A stretch of DNA of 57,567 nt from DRYM01 sp964526225 (GTDB taxonomy: Archaea > Thermoproteota > Thermoprotei_A > EX4484-217-1). Location: the NCBI GenBank assembly GCA_964526225.1, contig CAZGLL010000009.1, forward strand, positions 1 through 57,567, in the 5' to 3' direction. The position numbers were made by a program, and so were the translations under genes. Shown piece by piece: positions 24,869 to 34,093 of the stretch; position 1 is the stretch's first letter; each line of letters opens with the position of its first letter. The notes below the pieces were generated by a model. That model saw nothing but the letters and a program-made list of their open reading frames with translations, made no database searches and was not told the origin of the DNA.

Positions 24869-25681
24869 ATGGTAAATGCGAGACCCAACTTCAAATATAG
24901 AGTAATTCTTTCAGACCTAGATGGAGTACTATGGAGAGGAAATAAAGTATTACATGAGAATGTTGATGTCTTAAAAACATTAGCGAAAACCATGAACGTT
25001 AAAATATACTTCACAACGAATAACTCAACAAGGTCAAGAAAGGATTACGTTACTAAACTAAAGAGCTTAGGATTCTCTATATCGATAAACAACGTAATAA
25101 CAAGCGGATCATTAACAGCAAAAATTCTTAGGGAAAAGTATGGCGGAATAAGCGTTTATGTTATAGGTGAGAAGGGGCTTTACGAAGAACTCACGATGAG
25201 CGGTTTAAAAATAGTGAAGAGGAAACAGCCAAAAGCAGTCGTTGTAGGTTTAGATAGAAAATTAACATATAGGAAGTTAGCTAAAGCTTTAAACTTCATC
25301 CTCAACGGAGCATTATTTATAGCAACAAACACCGATGCGACATTACCAATAAATAATGGGGTAATTCCAGGAGCTGGCTCAATAGTTGCAGCTTTAGTAG
25401 AAGCTTCGGGAAGAAAGCCAGACGTTATCGTTGGCAAGCCTGAGCCATGGATGTATTTAGAGGTTTTAAAAAGGGAAAATGTTGATAAAAACGAAGTATT
25501 AGTGATTGGGGATAGATTAGACACGGACATTTTAGGAGCATATAGGTTAGGCATAGATTCTCTACTTGTTCTTACAGGTGTAACATCAGAAAAAGATGTA
25601 GAGAGAAAGCCATTTAAACCAAAATACATATGTACTAATCTTAAATGCTTACTAGATAATTTAGAGAACAAATCAATTTAA
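24869..25681 (+). CDS. HAD-IIA phosphatase (NagD/p-nitrophenylphosphatase type)
   Basis: The 270-residue protein has HAD motif I LSDLDGVLW near residue 12, motif II FTTNNSTRS near 44, motif III Lys in VGKPEPWMY near 190, and motif IV GDRLDTDILGA near 212. The large cap between motifs II and III marks the IIA subfamily (NagD, AraL, phosphoglycolate phosphatase-like). The substrate is not defined; sugar phosphates are usual. It stands alone between AT-rich gaps with its own promoter likely in 24686-24868. Confidence 0.88.
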   Translation: MVNARPNFKYRVILSDLDGVLWRGNKVLHENVDVLKTLAKTMNVKIYFTTNNSTRSRKDYVTKLKSLGFSISINNVITSGSLTAKILREKYGGISVYVIGEKGLYEELTMSGLKIVKRKQPKAVVVGLDRKLTYRKLAKALNFILNGALFIATNTDATLPINNGVIPGAGSIVAALVEASGRKPDVIVGKPEPWMYLEVLKRENVDKNEVLVIGDRLDTDILGAYRLGIDSLLVLTGVTSEKDVERKPFKPKYICTNLKCLLDNLENKSI

Positions 25682-25797
25682 TTACCTATTAACAACGTGT
25701 TTTAACGTCTACTAAGTTAACTTTTAACACGTGTTTTTATTTTAAACATTTAGACAACGCTTACTTCACAAGTTGTCATCAGCGCTATTAGACCTAC

Positions 25798-25812
25798 AAT
25801 TTATTTATAAGA
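25798..25812 (+). promoter_or_regulatory. TATA-like element of the SHMT gene
   Basis: The A/T-rich sequence ATTTATTTATAAG, before the SHMT gene, puts the expected start of transcription around 25830. This supports translation from the ATG at 25868 (with GAGGT upstream) instead of the TTG at 25829. Confidence 0.4.
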
Positions 25813-25867
25813 AGTTAGTTAAAGTATATTGAATAACCTAAATTTATTCTACGAGGTTCATAAAGCT

Positions 25868-27202
25868 ATGAGCGAGATACATGATGTTCTAAAACAATAC
25901 TTAACTGATGAGGTTATAAAGGTAATTGACATAACGTTGAAGCATAACAGGTGGAGAAAAAGAGAATGTCTAAACATGATACCCTCAGAAAACGTTATGT
26001 CGCCTCTTGCTGAAATGGTTTATTTAACCGACATGGGCCATAGATACGCTGAAGGATTGCCTAAAAAAAGATATTATCAAGGACTAATATATGTTGATGA
26101 AATCGAGCTCTACCTTCAAGAACTAATGTCGAAGCTCTTTAAGGTGAAATATGTTGATGCAAGACCAATTTCCGGTACCATTGCTAACCTATCAGCATAT
26201 TATGCGATGGCAAAATACGGTGATAAAGCAGTTGTAGTGCCTGTTCAAGCAGGAGCCCATGTAAGTCATACTAAATTCGGTGGACTTGGAGCCCTAGGTA
26301 TACAGCAAATTGAAATGCCATTCAATATGGAAGAGATGAACATCGACGTAGACAAAGCAGCTAAGCTAATAAGAGAGGTTAAGCCGAGATTTGTTACATT
26401 CGGAGGCTCAGTGTTTCTATTTCCACATCCAGTTAAAGAGCTTAGCGAAGTTGCACATGAAGTAGGAGCTTATGTACTATACGATGCCGCACATGTATTA
26501 GGGCTCATTGCTGGCGGCAAATTCCAAGACCCCATTAGAGAGGGAGCCGATATCGTAACATCATCAACGCATAAAACATTTCCAGGACCTCAAGGAGGAG
26601 TAATACTTACAAACAATGAAGAATTATTTAAGAAAGTAAGGAAAGTGGTGTTTCCAATTTTCGTATCGAACCATCACTTACATAGGCTTCCAGCAACAGC
26701 AATAGTTGCATTAGAGATGTTACATTTTGGAGAAGCATATGCTGACCAAATAATAAGGAACGCTAAAGCGTTAGCTGAAGCACTAGCTGCTGAAGGATTT
26801 AAAGTACTAGGTGAAAAGCACGGTTACACAAAGAGTCACCAAGTCCTCATAGACGTTAGAGAACTTGGAGGAGGAGCTAGAGCAGCTAAACTACTAGAAG
26901 ACGCTAACGTTATTGTCAACAAGAATCTATTACCTTACGATAAACCAGAAATGATTAAAGACCCTAGCGGTCTAAGATTAGGCGTTCAAGAACTAACAAG
27001 ATGGGGACTTAAAGAAGATGACATGAAGGAGGTAGCTAAATTCTTTAAGAGAGTACTCATAGATAAAGAAGATCCTGCCAAAGTAAGAAAAGACGTAATT
27101 GAATTTAGGAAGAACTTCACTAAAATACATTATACATTCGATGTACCATTAGATGAAATTAGAGAAAAACTTGGACTTGAGGTACTACCTCTCCTAGAGT
27201 AG
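25868..27202 (+). CDS. glyA: Serine hydroxymethyltransferase
   Basis: The 444-residue protein is a PLP-dependent fold-type I enzyme. It carries the SENVMSP block near residue 34, GHRYAEG near 51, and the PLP lysine motif in TSSTHKTFPGPQGG near 230-245. It interconverts serine and glycine with a C1 carrier, feeding folate or methanopterin-type C1 pools that also serve ThyX. The upstream in-frame TTG at 25829 would add 13 residues, but the ATG at 25868 follows GAGGT and a promoter at suitable distance. Confidence 0.95.
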   Translation: MSEIHDVLKQYLTDEVIKVIDITLKHNRWRKRECLNMIPSENVMSPLAEMVYLTDMGHRYAEGLPKKRYYQGLIYVDEIELYLQELMSKLFKVKYVDARPISGTIANLSAYYAMAKYGDKAVVVPVQAGAHVSHTKFGGLGALGIQQIEMPFNMEEMNIDVDKAAKLIREVKPRFVTFGGSVFLFPHPVKELSEVAHEVGAYVLYDAAHVLGLIAGGKFQDPIREGADIVTSSTHKTFPGPQGGVILTNNEELFKKVRKVVFPIFVSNHHLHRLPATAIVALEMLHFGEAYADQIIRNAKALAEALAAEGFKVLGEKHGYTKSHQVLIDVRELGGGARAAKLLEDANVIVNKNLLPYDKPEMIKDPSGLRLGVQELTRWGLKEDDMKEVAKFFKRVLIDKEDPAKVRKDVIEFRKNFTKIHYTFDVPLDEIREKLGLEVLPLLE

Positions 27203-27335
27203 ACATATTAACTGCAATTTAAACAACTATTTCATTTTTTAAGGTTAAAAGAGCTTATGTTACACATTAACTATTAAAACCTCTACCGTTCTAGTCACTA
27301 CTTGGTAAGAGGCGAAATATAAAGTGCCCTGGAGT

Positions 27336-28712
27336 ATGTTGGAATACCTTAGAAAGAACCCTGAAATAATTAGAGAGTCCTTAAGAAAGAGAGGTTTAGA
27401 TACATCAATAGTTGATGAAGCAATAAGGTTAGATGCTGAATGGAGAAGACAATATGCAAAAGTAAATCAACTACGACATAGACACAATGTTCTCTCAAAA
27501 TCTATAGCTAAACTAAGGGGGAATGAAAGAGAGAACGCAATTAAAGAGGCTAAGATGCTGCTTAAAGTAATTTCTGAAGAAGAAAAAAAGCTAAAAGAAC
27601 TTGAGGAGATGAGAGAAAAAATATTACTTTCATTACCGAACATGGTTCATGAAACAGTTCCTGAAGGTTTAACTGAAGAGGAAAACGTTCCAATAAGATT
27701 TTGGGGTAAACCTAAGGTATATGTTGGCTTTATTGAGAAATTTAAGGAACAAACGAAAGGGTTTGATGTAGAGTACGAAATTATTAATTGGAAGCCTAAA
27801 GGACATGCAGATATGTTAACATTTTTAGGATTAGGAAATACCGAAAAGGCAGGTGAAGTAGCAGGTAGTAGATTTTACTATTTATTTGACGATTTAGTCT
27901 GGCTTGACATAGCATTACTCATGTATGCGATAGATTATCTTACAAAAAAAGGTTTTACACTAGTGCTGCCACCCTACATGTTACGTGAAAAATATTATCT
28001 CGGAGTTACAACATTAGAGGACTTTAGAGATTCTATATATAAAATAGAAAATGAAGACCTATACCTTATAGCGACATCTGAACATTCGATAGCTGCTTTA
28101 CACGCAAACGAAATAATACCTGAGGAAAATCTACCACTGCTTTATGCTGGAATAAGTCCTTGCTTTAGAAAAGAAGCTGGAGCACACGGCAAAGATACTA
28201 AGGGAATATTTAGAGTGCACCAATTCCACAAAGTAGAACAGTTTGTTTTCAGTAAACCTGATGAATCATGGGAGTGGCATGAGAAACTCATTAGAAATGC
28301 TGAAGAATTATGGCAGGGATTAGGAATACCGTATAGAGTAGTCAATATTGTTGCAGGGGATCTAGGAGCTGTAGCAGCTAAGAAATACGATTTAGAAGCT
28401 TGGATGCCTGCACAAGGAAGATATAGGGAAATGGTTTCATGCAGCAATTGTACCGATTGGCAAAGCTATAGGTTAAAAATAAGGTTTCTCAAGAGGAAAG
28501 GTATGGTTAAAGATTACGTTCACACGTTAAACTCTACAGCAATAGCTTCAACAAGGGCGATAACGGCAATACTTGAAAATTACCAGGAAGAAGATGGAAC
28601 AGTAATTATACCAAAGGTTCTTAAACCATATTTGGAAATATTTCCAAAAGCGCCTAAAGAATACATCGTTCCGAGAAAACTAGGCAGAAATAGTTCCGAA
28701 AAGGAATGCTAA
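27336..28712 (+). CDS. serS: Seryl-tRNA synthetase (bacterial/common type)
   Basis: The protein of about 458 residues has the long N-terminal coiled-coil arm (residues 30-105), which binds the variable arm of tRNA-Ser, and class II motifs: motif 2 in SPCFRKEAGAHGKDTKGIFRVHQF near residue 268 and motif 3 with NSTAIASTRAITAILENYQ near 400-420. This is the common SerRS, not the rare methanogen form. The ATG at 27336 (MLEYLRKNPE) matches typical N-termini; a GTG at 27324 is also in frame. The 3' end overlaps the convergent prenyltransferase by 33 bp. Confidence 0.95.
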   Translation: MLEYLRKNPEIIRESLRKRGLDTSIVDEAIRLDAEWRRQYAKVNQLRHRHNVLSKSIAKLRGNERENAIKEAKMLLKVISEEEKKLKELEEMREKILLSLPNMVHETVPEGLTEEENVPIRFWGKPKVYVGFIEKFKEQTKGFDVEYEIINWKPKGHADMLTFLGLGNTEKAGEVAGSRFYYLFDDLVWLDIALLMYAIDYLTKKGFTLVLPPYMLREKYYLGVTTLEDFRDSIYKIENEDLYLIATSEHSIAALHANEIIPEENLPLLYAGISPCFRKEAGAHGKDTKGIFRVHQFHKVEQFVFSKPDESWEWHEKLIRNAEELWQGLGIPYRVVNIVAGDLGAVAAKKYDLEAWMPAQGRYREMVSCSNCTDWQSYRLKIRFLKRKGMVKDYVHTLNSTAIASTRAITAILENYQEEDGTVIIPKVLKPYLEIFPKAPKEYIVPRKLGRNSSEKEC

Positions 28713-29534
28713 TAAGCCTATGAACATCCACAACAGTATTTGCTTTTTAATTCTCAACGCCATATGTTTTGAAGGATTTCCGATGAGCTTTATTGAGGAA
28801 TATATGAAACCTGAGTCAGCGATAAAAACCAATATTAAATACATGTAACCCATTACTCCTAAAATATAGGGTATTGGGCTAAGAAGTATTGCTAAAATGA
28901 AGAGGAGAAATGCAACTTTAGAAGCATATTTTCCACCATACTTAACGGCTAATGTAAGAACACCTCTCATTCTATCTCCTTCAACATCAGCAATACCTTT
29001 AATTATCTCTCTGCCAGTGTTAGATAGAAAAACCATTAGGAAAAATATTAGCGAAACAGTACTAATACCGTTAGCTATTGCAGCTCCGAAAATGAAAGGT
29101 ATTGCTACACAAAAACTTACCATGAAATTACCTAAAAGACCTGTTCTCTTGAATAAAGCATTGTATAGCGACGATACTGTGAAAGATGAAAGAGCTAAAA
29201 GAAAACATAACTGATTAATCAACAGTGAAAATATTAAGCCCGCAACTGAGAGCAGTATTGCATATATTATAGCCTCCTTAATTGATATTAAACCTGAGGG
29301 AATAGGTCTATACGGCGCATTTACAGCGTCTATTTCTCTATCAAAGTAATCATTTAAGACCATAGATGAAGCAGTCAAGAAAAAGCCTGTAAGAAAACCG
29401 AATACTAACTTATAATAATGAAGAGGATTAAGATGGCCTTGTGTTGCAATAAAGTATCCTACAATTACAGCGAATCCCATCATTAACGAATTTATAGGTC
29501 TTAAGATGTCTAAGTACACCTTAAGCTTACTCAT
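28680..29534 (-). CDS. UbiA-family prenyltransferase, likely digeranylgeranylglyceryl phosphate synthase
   Basis: The 284-residue protein has 7-9 predicted membrane helices and the two Asp-rich motifs of UbiA enzymes: NDYFDREIDAVNAPYRP near residues 61-77 and DVEGDRMRG near 184. The N-terminal motif and Ser/Pro context match archaeal DGGGP synthase, which adds the second geranylgeranyl chain in archaeal lipid synthesis. A Tes-like enzyme at 2.2 kb acts later in this pathway. Its stop overlaps serS on the other strand, and its ATG overlaps the Hel308 stop by 4 bp. Confidence 0.85.
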   Translation of the reverse strand: MSKLKVYLDILRPINSLMMGFAVIVGYFIATQGHLNPLHYYKLVFGFLTGFFLTASSMVLNDYFDREIDAVNAPYRPIPSGLISIKEAIIYAILLSVAGLIFSLLINQLCFLLALSSFTVSSLYNALFKRTGLLGNFMVSFCVAIPFIFGAAIANGISTVSLIFFLMVFLSNTGREIIKGIADVEGDRMRGVLTLAVKYGGKYASKVAFLLFILAILLSPIPYILGVMGYMYLILVFIADSGFIYSSIKLIGNPSKHMALRIKKQILLWMFIGLLAFLFGTISA

Positions 29535-31669
29535 TTCATCTTAACCTGCTCAACTATTTTCCTCGCAACTTCACACCCTATTCCAGGTATCTTAACTAAA
29601 TCCTCAACTTTAGCCTTTTTAAGATCGCTAATGGATTTAAAACCTTTTTCAAAGAGTGCTCTAGCTCGAACCCTCCCTATTTCTCTTAATGATACGAGCT
29701 CTAGTAGCTCTTCTTTAACACCATATTTAACCCTCTTCCTAATTTTATCTATTTTAGCCATTATCTGCTTACTGCGAGATACTATTTTAGCTAATTCACC
29801 TAATGAGTAGAGTAGCCAATCAGCTGTTTCAATAAGTCCGAAAATGTCTCCTGGTCCAACACCGTACTTTTCAACAATACTGTCCTCAGACACCTCGTTT
29901 ATCCAATCACGTAAAAGCATTGTAGTTTTAGCAGCGCTGGCTATGTCGTACTCGCTTAAGAAACTAAACTTATACGGGTCTATTTGTGCTTCATTTAGGA
30001 AATCCAGTAAGAAGTAATCTATGTTTCCTCTATCATATTTACGAACACTAATTCTAGGCATATCAGGGGCTAAAGACATCGTAAACAATATTTCATCGTT
30101 AGATGTTAAGTAGGGATCGGCTTTTTCCAAAAACTCCCTATAAATTATAGCAGTTAGTGGGTCAATATAGAGTTCTGAAACTCTTTTACCAAAACGCGTT
30201 ATTTCAATAAACTCTTTACACTTGTTTACGAATCCCTCGCGAAGCATAAAGTCAGTTATTTTCCCAAGTTTAAATGTGAGCTCCTCCTCATTAACTCTGT
30301 ATTGCGTATAATACAGGGTTTTCCTAAGAAAATCAATCAGTTCTTTAAAGCTTACCATTCCTTCAGAGGCTATTAAGGAGAGAACAAAATTCCTCAATGC
30401 GCTTTCTCTTATAAGCTTAGAAAATAATGACTCCGGTTTAGCGTTAATATACATTGTTTGAAGAATTCTCATTTCATATTCAGACTTAGCAATTAAAATA
30501 GCTTCACCATACTCGTCAAAGCCAGGTCTTCCAGCACGACCAGACATTTGCTTGTACTCCATAGTTTTAATAGGTAGATGGCCCTTTCCTATCTCATATC
30601 TTCTATAAGAATGAATGATAACTCTTCTAGCTGGAAGATTAACTCCAGCAGCTAAAGTTGGTGTAGCAACAATAACCTTCAATACGCCTTCTCTAAAGTA
30701 GTTTTCAATAATTTTTCTTTGCATATAGGTTAGTCCCGCATGGTGAAAAACAACACCGTTGGCCGCCAAATTTATTAATTTCTCATTTAATCTTCTAGCA
30801 TTACTTGAGTTTTCAAATTCGCTTAACATCTTATTTAGGTTTCTATCAAGCAAAAAGTCTAGTTTACTGCCTATCGATGACGCTATTTTTGAAGCAAGTT
30901 TTTCAGCCATACTTCTTGAATTTGTAAACACTAATGCTTGACCATTTTTACTTAAAGTATCGTATACTAAGTCAAGAACAGGGTTATTCTTAATTCGTTT
31001 TACTTCAGATACTTCGCCATTGTTAAAGAAGATTTTACCATTAAGATATACGCCTTCCTTTAAAGGAACAGGCCTCCATGAGCTAACAACATATTCTGCT
31101 TTTAACCACGAAGCAATTTCTTCAACATTGGAAACTGTAGCGCTTAAAGCTAAAATTTGTAAATTGCCCTTTAAACTCATTATTTTAGCTAAAACACTTT
31201 CAATAACAGGGCCTCTTTTGGGATCATCGATGTAATGTATTTCATCAATTACGACTAAATTAATATCGTTTAACCATGAAGGTTTATGTCTAAGTAGGGA
31301 ATCGAATTTTTCATTCGTCGTTACGATTACGTCATAATCTTTTAAATATTCATCTTCTGAATCATAATCTCCTGTTGTAAGTGCTACACGTAAACCGTAT
31401 CTTTCTAGTAGCTTAAATTCAGAGTATTTTTCGGAAGCAATAGCCTTTAAAGGAACCATGTACACTGCTTTCTCTAAATCGCCATTGTGAAACCGTGAAA
31501 GAATTGTAAGCTCAGCCACAAGCGTTTTACCTGACGCCGTATGTGAAGCTAAAACAAGGCTCTTACCTTCAAGAACTCCCTTGGCTAGCGCTTCTGTTTG
31601 AGGGGGATATAGTGTTTTAATACCTTTCTCATTCAAAAAGTTTTTAAGTACTGGCGGTAGCTCAGACAC
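29531..31669 (-). CDS. hel308: Ski2-like helicase Hel308
   Basis: The 712-residue protein has SF2 motifs: ASHTASGKTLV (I) near residue 41, DEIHYI (II) near 142, LSATVS (III) near 175, and QMSGRAGRPGFDEYGEA (VI) near 375. It ends with a ratchet and helix-hairpin-helix region (VKIPGIGCEVARKIVEQV). The family unwinds lagging strands at stalled forks in archaea. It is probably cotranscribed with the prenyltransferase downstream. The ATG start lies 13 bp after the small HSP gene stop. Confidence 0.95.
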   Translation of the reverse strand: MSELPPVLKNFLNEKGIKTLYPPQTEALAKGVLEGKSLVLASHTASGKTLVAELTILSRFHNGDLEKAVYMVPLKAIASEKYSEFKLLERYGLRVALTTGDYDSEDEYLKDYDVIVTTNEKFDSLLRHKPSWLNDINLVVIDEIHYIDDPKRGPVIESVLAKIMSLKGNLQILALSATVSNVEEIASWLKAEYVVSSWRPVPLKEGVYLNGKIFFNNGEVSEVKRIKNNPVLDLVYDTLSKNGQALVFTNSRSMAEKLASKIASSIGSKLDFLLDRNLNKMLSEFENSSNARRLNEKLINLAANGVVFHHAGLTYMQRKIIENYFREGVLKVIVATPTLAAGVNLPARRVIIHSYRRYEIGKGHLPIKTMEYKQMSGRAGRPGFDEYGEAILIAKSEYEMRILQTMYINAKPESLFSKLIRESALRNFVLSLIASEGMVSFKELIDFLRKTLYYTQYRVNEEELTFKLGKITDFMLREGFVNKCKEFIEITRFGKRVSELYIDPLTAIIYREFLEKADPYLTSNDEILFTMSLAPDMPRISVRKYDRGNIDYFLLDFLNEAQIDPYKFSFLSEYDIASAAKTTMLLRDWINEVSEDSIVEKYGVGPGDIFGLIETADWLLYSLGELAKIVSRSKQIMAKIDKIRKRVKYGVKEELLELVSLREIGRVRARALFEKGFKSISDLKKAKVEDLVKIPGIGCEVARKIVEQVKMK

Positions 31670-31682
31670 CTTTCACTGCCCA

Positions 31683-32099
31683 TCAACTACTTCTTCTTTT
31701 CAAGGTTATCGTAACTACACCGTTTCTAAGAGAAACATTTTCTATGTAGAGATCCCCATTTAAAGGTATTTCCCTATAGTATTTTACATCTCCTCTCCAT
31801 GCCGAAACATGGAGTATTCCGTTTCTAATTTCAGCAAATACCTTTCCATCATTAGATACGCCTTGGAAGTCAAGTATTACCAATAATTTATCCTTTAGAT
31901 TCAGAAACTCTACTTTATCATCCAACTCATATATCTCAAGCCTATTCTGTGCTCCTTCCTTAATTGCTTTATCTAGTGAATCATCCAGAAATTTAGCTAA
32001 GGACACAAAGTCGTAGAGAAAGTATTCAAAGAAATTCCTAAATTCTTCATTATTACCTTTGTCATGAAGCGACTTTTTCACATTTTTCGCCCGATTCAA
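31683..32099 (-). CDS. Divergent small heat-shock (Hsp20-like) protein
   Basis: The 138-residue protein has a helical N-terminus (residues 10-50) and a C-terminal beta-sandwich. The C-terminal block YYREIPLNGDLYIENVSLRNGVVTITLKRR matches the alpha-crystallin consensus with its NGV-x-I-x-L strand. The I-x-I tail of classical small HSPs is missing, so this is a divergent member; archaeal proteins of this fold may be chaperones or co-factors of ATPases. The start appears to be TTG at 32099. It is the gene just upstream of Hel308. Confidence 0.65.
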   Translation of the reverse strand: MNRAKNVKKSLHDKGNNEEFRNFFEYFLYDFVSLAKFLDDSLDKAIKEGAQNRLEIYELDDKVEFLNLKDKLLVILDFQGVSNDGKVFAEIRNGILHVSAWRGDVKYYREIPLNGDLYIENVSLRNGVVTITLKRRSS

Positions 32100-32140
32100 A
32101 ATATTCTAATTATTAACGAGTATAAAGAGTTTCTCACGTA

Positions 32141-33535
32141 CTATGCTTCATACCATGGTGTTCCTAATCCCACATAACTTAAGCCTACGGGTATAGCGTC
32201 TTTTCTCAAAACATTAGCTACATCAACTATAACTACTCTTTCCTTTCCGCTCATAGCCTTAAGCGCACTAATAGTTACTTCACTATAAACCTTATGTGGT
32301 ATCAGGGTTAGGATAATGTCTGCATCCTTTACTGCTTGATTTAAATTCATGGTTAATTTCACCTTTAACTCTTCATCATTGACAACGAAAGGATCATGTA
32401 CCATTATGTTTTCCTTCTTTATACCAGCATCTAAAAGCTCATTAACGATGATTTTGGTTATAGAATTTCTGGGATCGGGTGAATTCTCCTTAACTGCATC
32501 TCCTAGGATAGCTATTTTTATGTTCTTCGGTTCCTTATCTATTTTAGTTATTGCTTCAGCTAATAGTTCAACTATTTTTTCAACAATTTTTTCGTTAGTT
32601 TCTCTAGCAACTCTCAGTATTTCATAGTTTATATTTTGCTTTTCAAGTTCTCTCATTAAAATATATGTTTCCTTGAAGACTTTAGGTGAAAAAGCTGTAG
32701 CTGTAGGCTTAGGAATTTCTAGCCCATAAATTTCGGGGAAATATTTAGTGACTAAGTTTATGTTTACACCGATATTTTTCATGTATGTTACCAAAGAATT
32801 AACATAAGCGTAAATTACATCTCTATATGTTTTAGACAATACATTTACTGTTTCAGCTAAAGCTATGTCCTCTAATGCTAAAACGTTCTCTCCAAAAACA
32901 GCTTTGAAAACGCCATAGAATGCACGTAAGCTTTTAGCGCCAAATCCACTTATCAAATGTCTTTGACTTATGAAGCTGCTTAGGTTAGAACATTCTGAAG
33001 CCTTTTCAGCATAAAAACCTAGTGCAAAATCGTATTCAACACGTAATCCGCTTAAATGCTCAAGGATAGGCTTTACTATTTTAACCGTTGTTCCCGGAGG
33101 AACGCTTGACGCGATAATCACTAAATTACCAGCATTCATACCTTTGCCTATATCCTTTATAACGTTCAAGAAACTCTTTAAGTTAACATCATAACCAGAC
33201 CGTGTCTTCTTAATTTCGGGAGGTATTAACACTATTGAAACATCACTATTTTCAGAAGCCCATATATTATTTATTGTTGCTCTAAACTTCTCTTCAGCAA
33301 CATATTTTCTAAATATTGGTGCTAATTCTGAGGGGTAAGGTTCTGGAAGAATTCCACGGTTTAATCTAATAACTCTTTTAGAATCTCTATCTACACCAAT
33401 AACCGTAAACCCTGCTTTCAGAAATGCTGCTGAAAGTATCAGACCCTCAATATCAAGACCGTGAACGGCTACCGTTATAAGCCCTTTCCTACCTTTCTTA
33501 ACTATTTCATCAACATTAAGGCTAAGTAAGTTCAA
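32141..33535 (-). CDS. Nucleotide-sugar dehydrogenase homologue lacking key catalytic residues
   Basis: The 464-residue protein has the three-domain UDP-glucose/UDP-ManNAc dehydrogenase fold: an N-terminal Rossmann domain, a helical middle domain, and a C-terminal domain with IAILGDAVKENSPDPRNS near residue 345. In the N-terminal domain the glycine motif reads VHGLDIEGL, so the second Gly is Asp. In the middle domain the usual A-E-x-x-K reads AETVN and the usual Asn before tyrosine-arginine is Lys. At the catalytic-Cys loop no Cys is present (TATAFSPK). I expect an inactive or altered-function paralogue. It stands alone, with no sugar-biosynthesis neighbours. Confidence 0.7.
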   Translation of the reverse strand: MNLLSLNVDEIVKKGRKGLITVAVHGLDIEGLILSAAFLKAGFTVIGVDRDSKRVIRLNRGILPEPYPSELAPIFRKYVAEEKFRATINNIWASENSDVSIVLIPPEIKKTRSGYDVNLKSFLNVIKDIGKGMNAGNLVIIASSVPPGTTVKIVKPILEHLSGLRVEYDFALGFYAEKASECSNLSSFISQRHLISGFGAKSLRAFYGVFKAVFGENVLALEDIALAETVNVLSKTYRDVIYAYVNSLVTYMKNIGVNINLVTKYFPEIYGLEIPKPTATAFSPKVFKETYILMRELEKQNINYEILRVARETNEKIVEKIVELLAEAITKIDKEPKNIKIAILGDAVKENSPDPRNSITKIIVNELLDAGIKKENIMVHDPFVVNDEELKVKLTMNLNQAVKDADIILTLIPHKVYSEVTISALKAMSGKERVVIVDVANVLRKDAIPVGLSYVGLGTPWYEA

Positions 33536-33617
33536 TTTCTCTTATCCTCAACAACATTATTACGGCTTCACCAGTATAAATTAGTTGAGGAATAACGTTT
33601 ATAATGAGGCATAGGTC

Positions 33618-34088
33618 TTGAAGAAAATACTTAGTGATAAGGGGACATACATCTTAATTATCAAATGCCCTAAGAATGTATCGTTCAAAATAGGTTCACT
33701 AGGAACTATTATGTTAAAAAACCGGGACACTTTCGTTTACGTAGGCTCAGCATTTAACAGAGGGGGATTAGCTAGTAGGATTAGGAGACATTTGAAATAT
33801 CATGATAAGAAGGTGTTTTGGCATATAGATTATGTGCTTAATGTAAATACAGGTTGTAGAGTTGTTTCGGTGATTGTTGTTCCTAGAAGGAAGGTGGAAC
33901 ATGTTATCGCAAAGCATTTCTCGACAATGTTCAAATATGTTCCTAACTTTGGAAGTACTGATTGTAAATGCCCATCTCACTTCTTCGTAATGGAGCATAC
34001 GAGTCTTGAAGAAGCCGTGAAAAGCATTAATAAGGTTTTGACGACTTTAAAGCTTAGTTTTAAAGTGCTTGAGTGCTCGGAGGTATGA
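33618..34088 (+). CDS. DUF123/Uri-type GIY-YIG nuclease-like protein
   Basis: The 156-residue protein has the GIY-YIG-like core as GTYILII near residue 9 and FVYVGSAFNRGGLASRIRRHL near residues 38-60, followed by WHIDYVL near 75 and Cys residues CKCPSHF near 117. It belongs to the DUF123 family found in many archaea, sometimes fused to endonuclease III. It is predicted as a nuclease; activity in these proteins is not well characterised. The start is TTG. The stop sits inside the leader of the next gene and the two are likely cotranscribed. Confidence 0.8.
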   Translation: MKKILSDKGTYILIIKCPKNVSFKIGSLGTIMLKNRDTFVYVGSAFNRGGLASRIRRHLKYHDKKVFWHIDYVLNVNTGCRVVSVIVVPRRKVEHVIAKHFSTMFKYVPNFGSTDCKCPSHFFVMEHTSLEEAVKSINKVLTTLKLSFKVLECSEV

Positions 34089-34093
34089 AGTTA

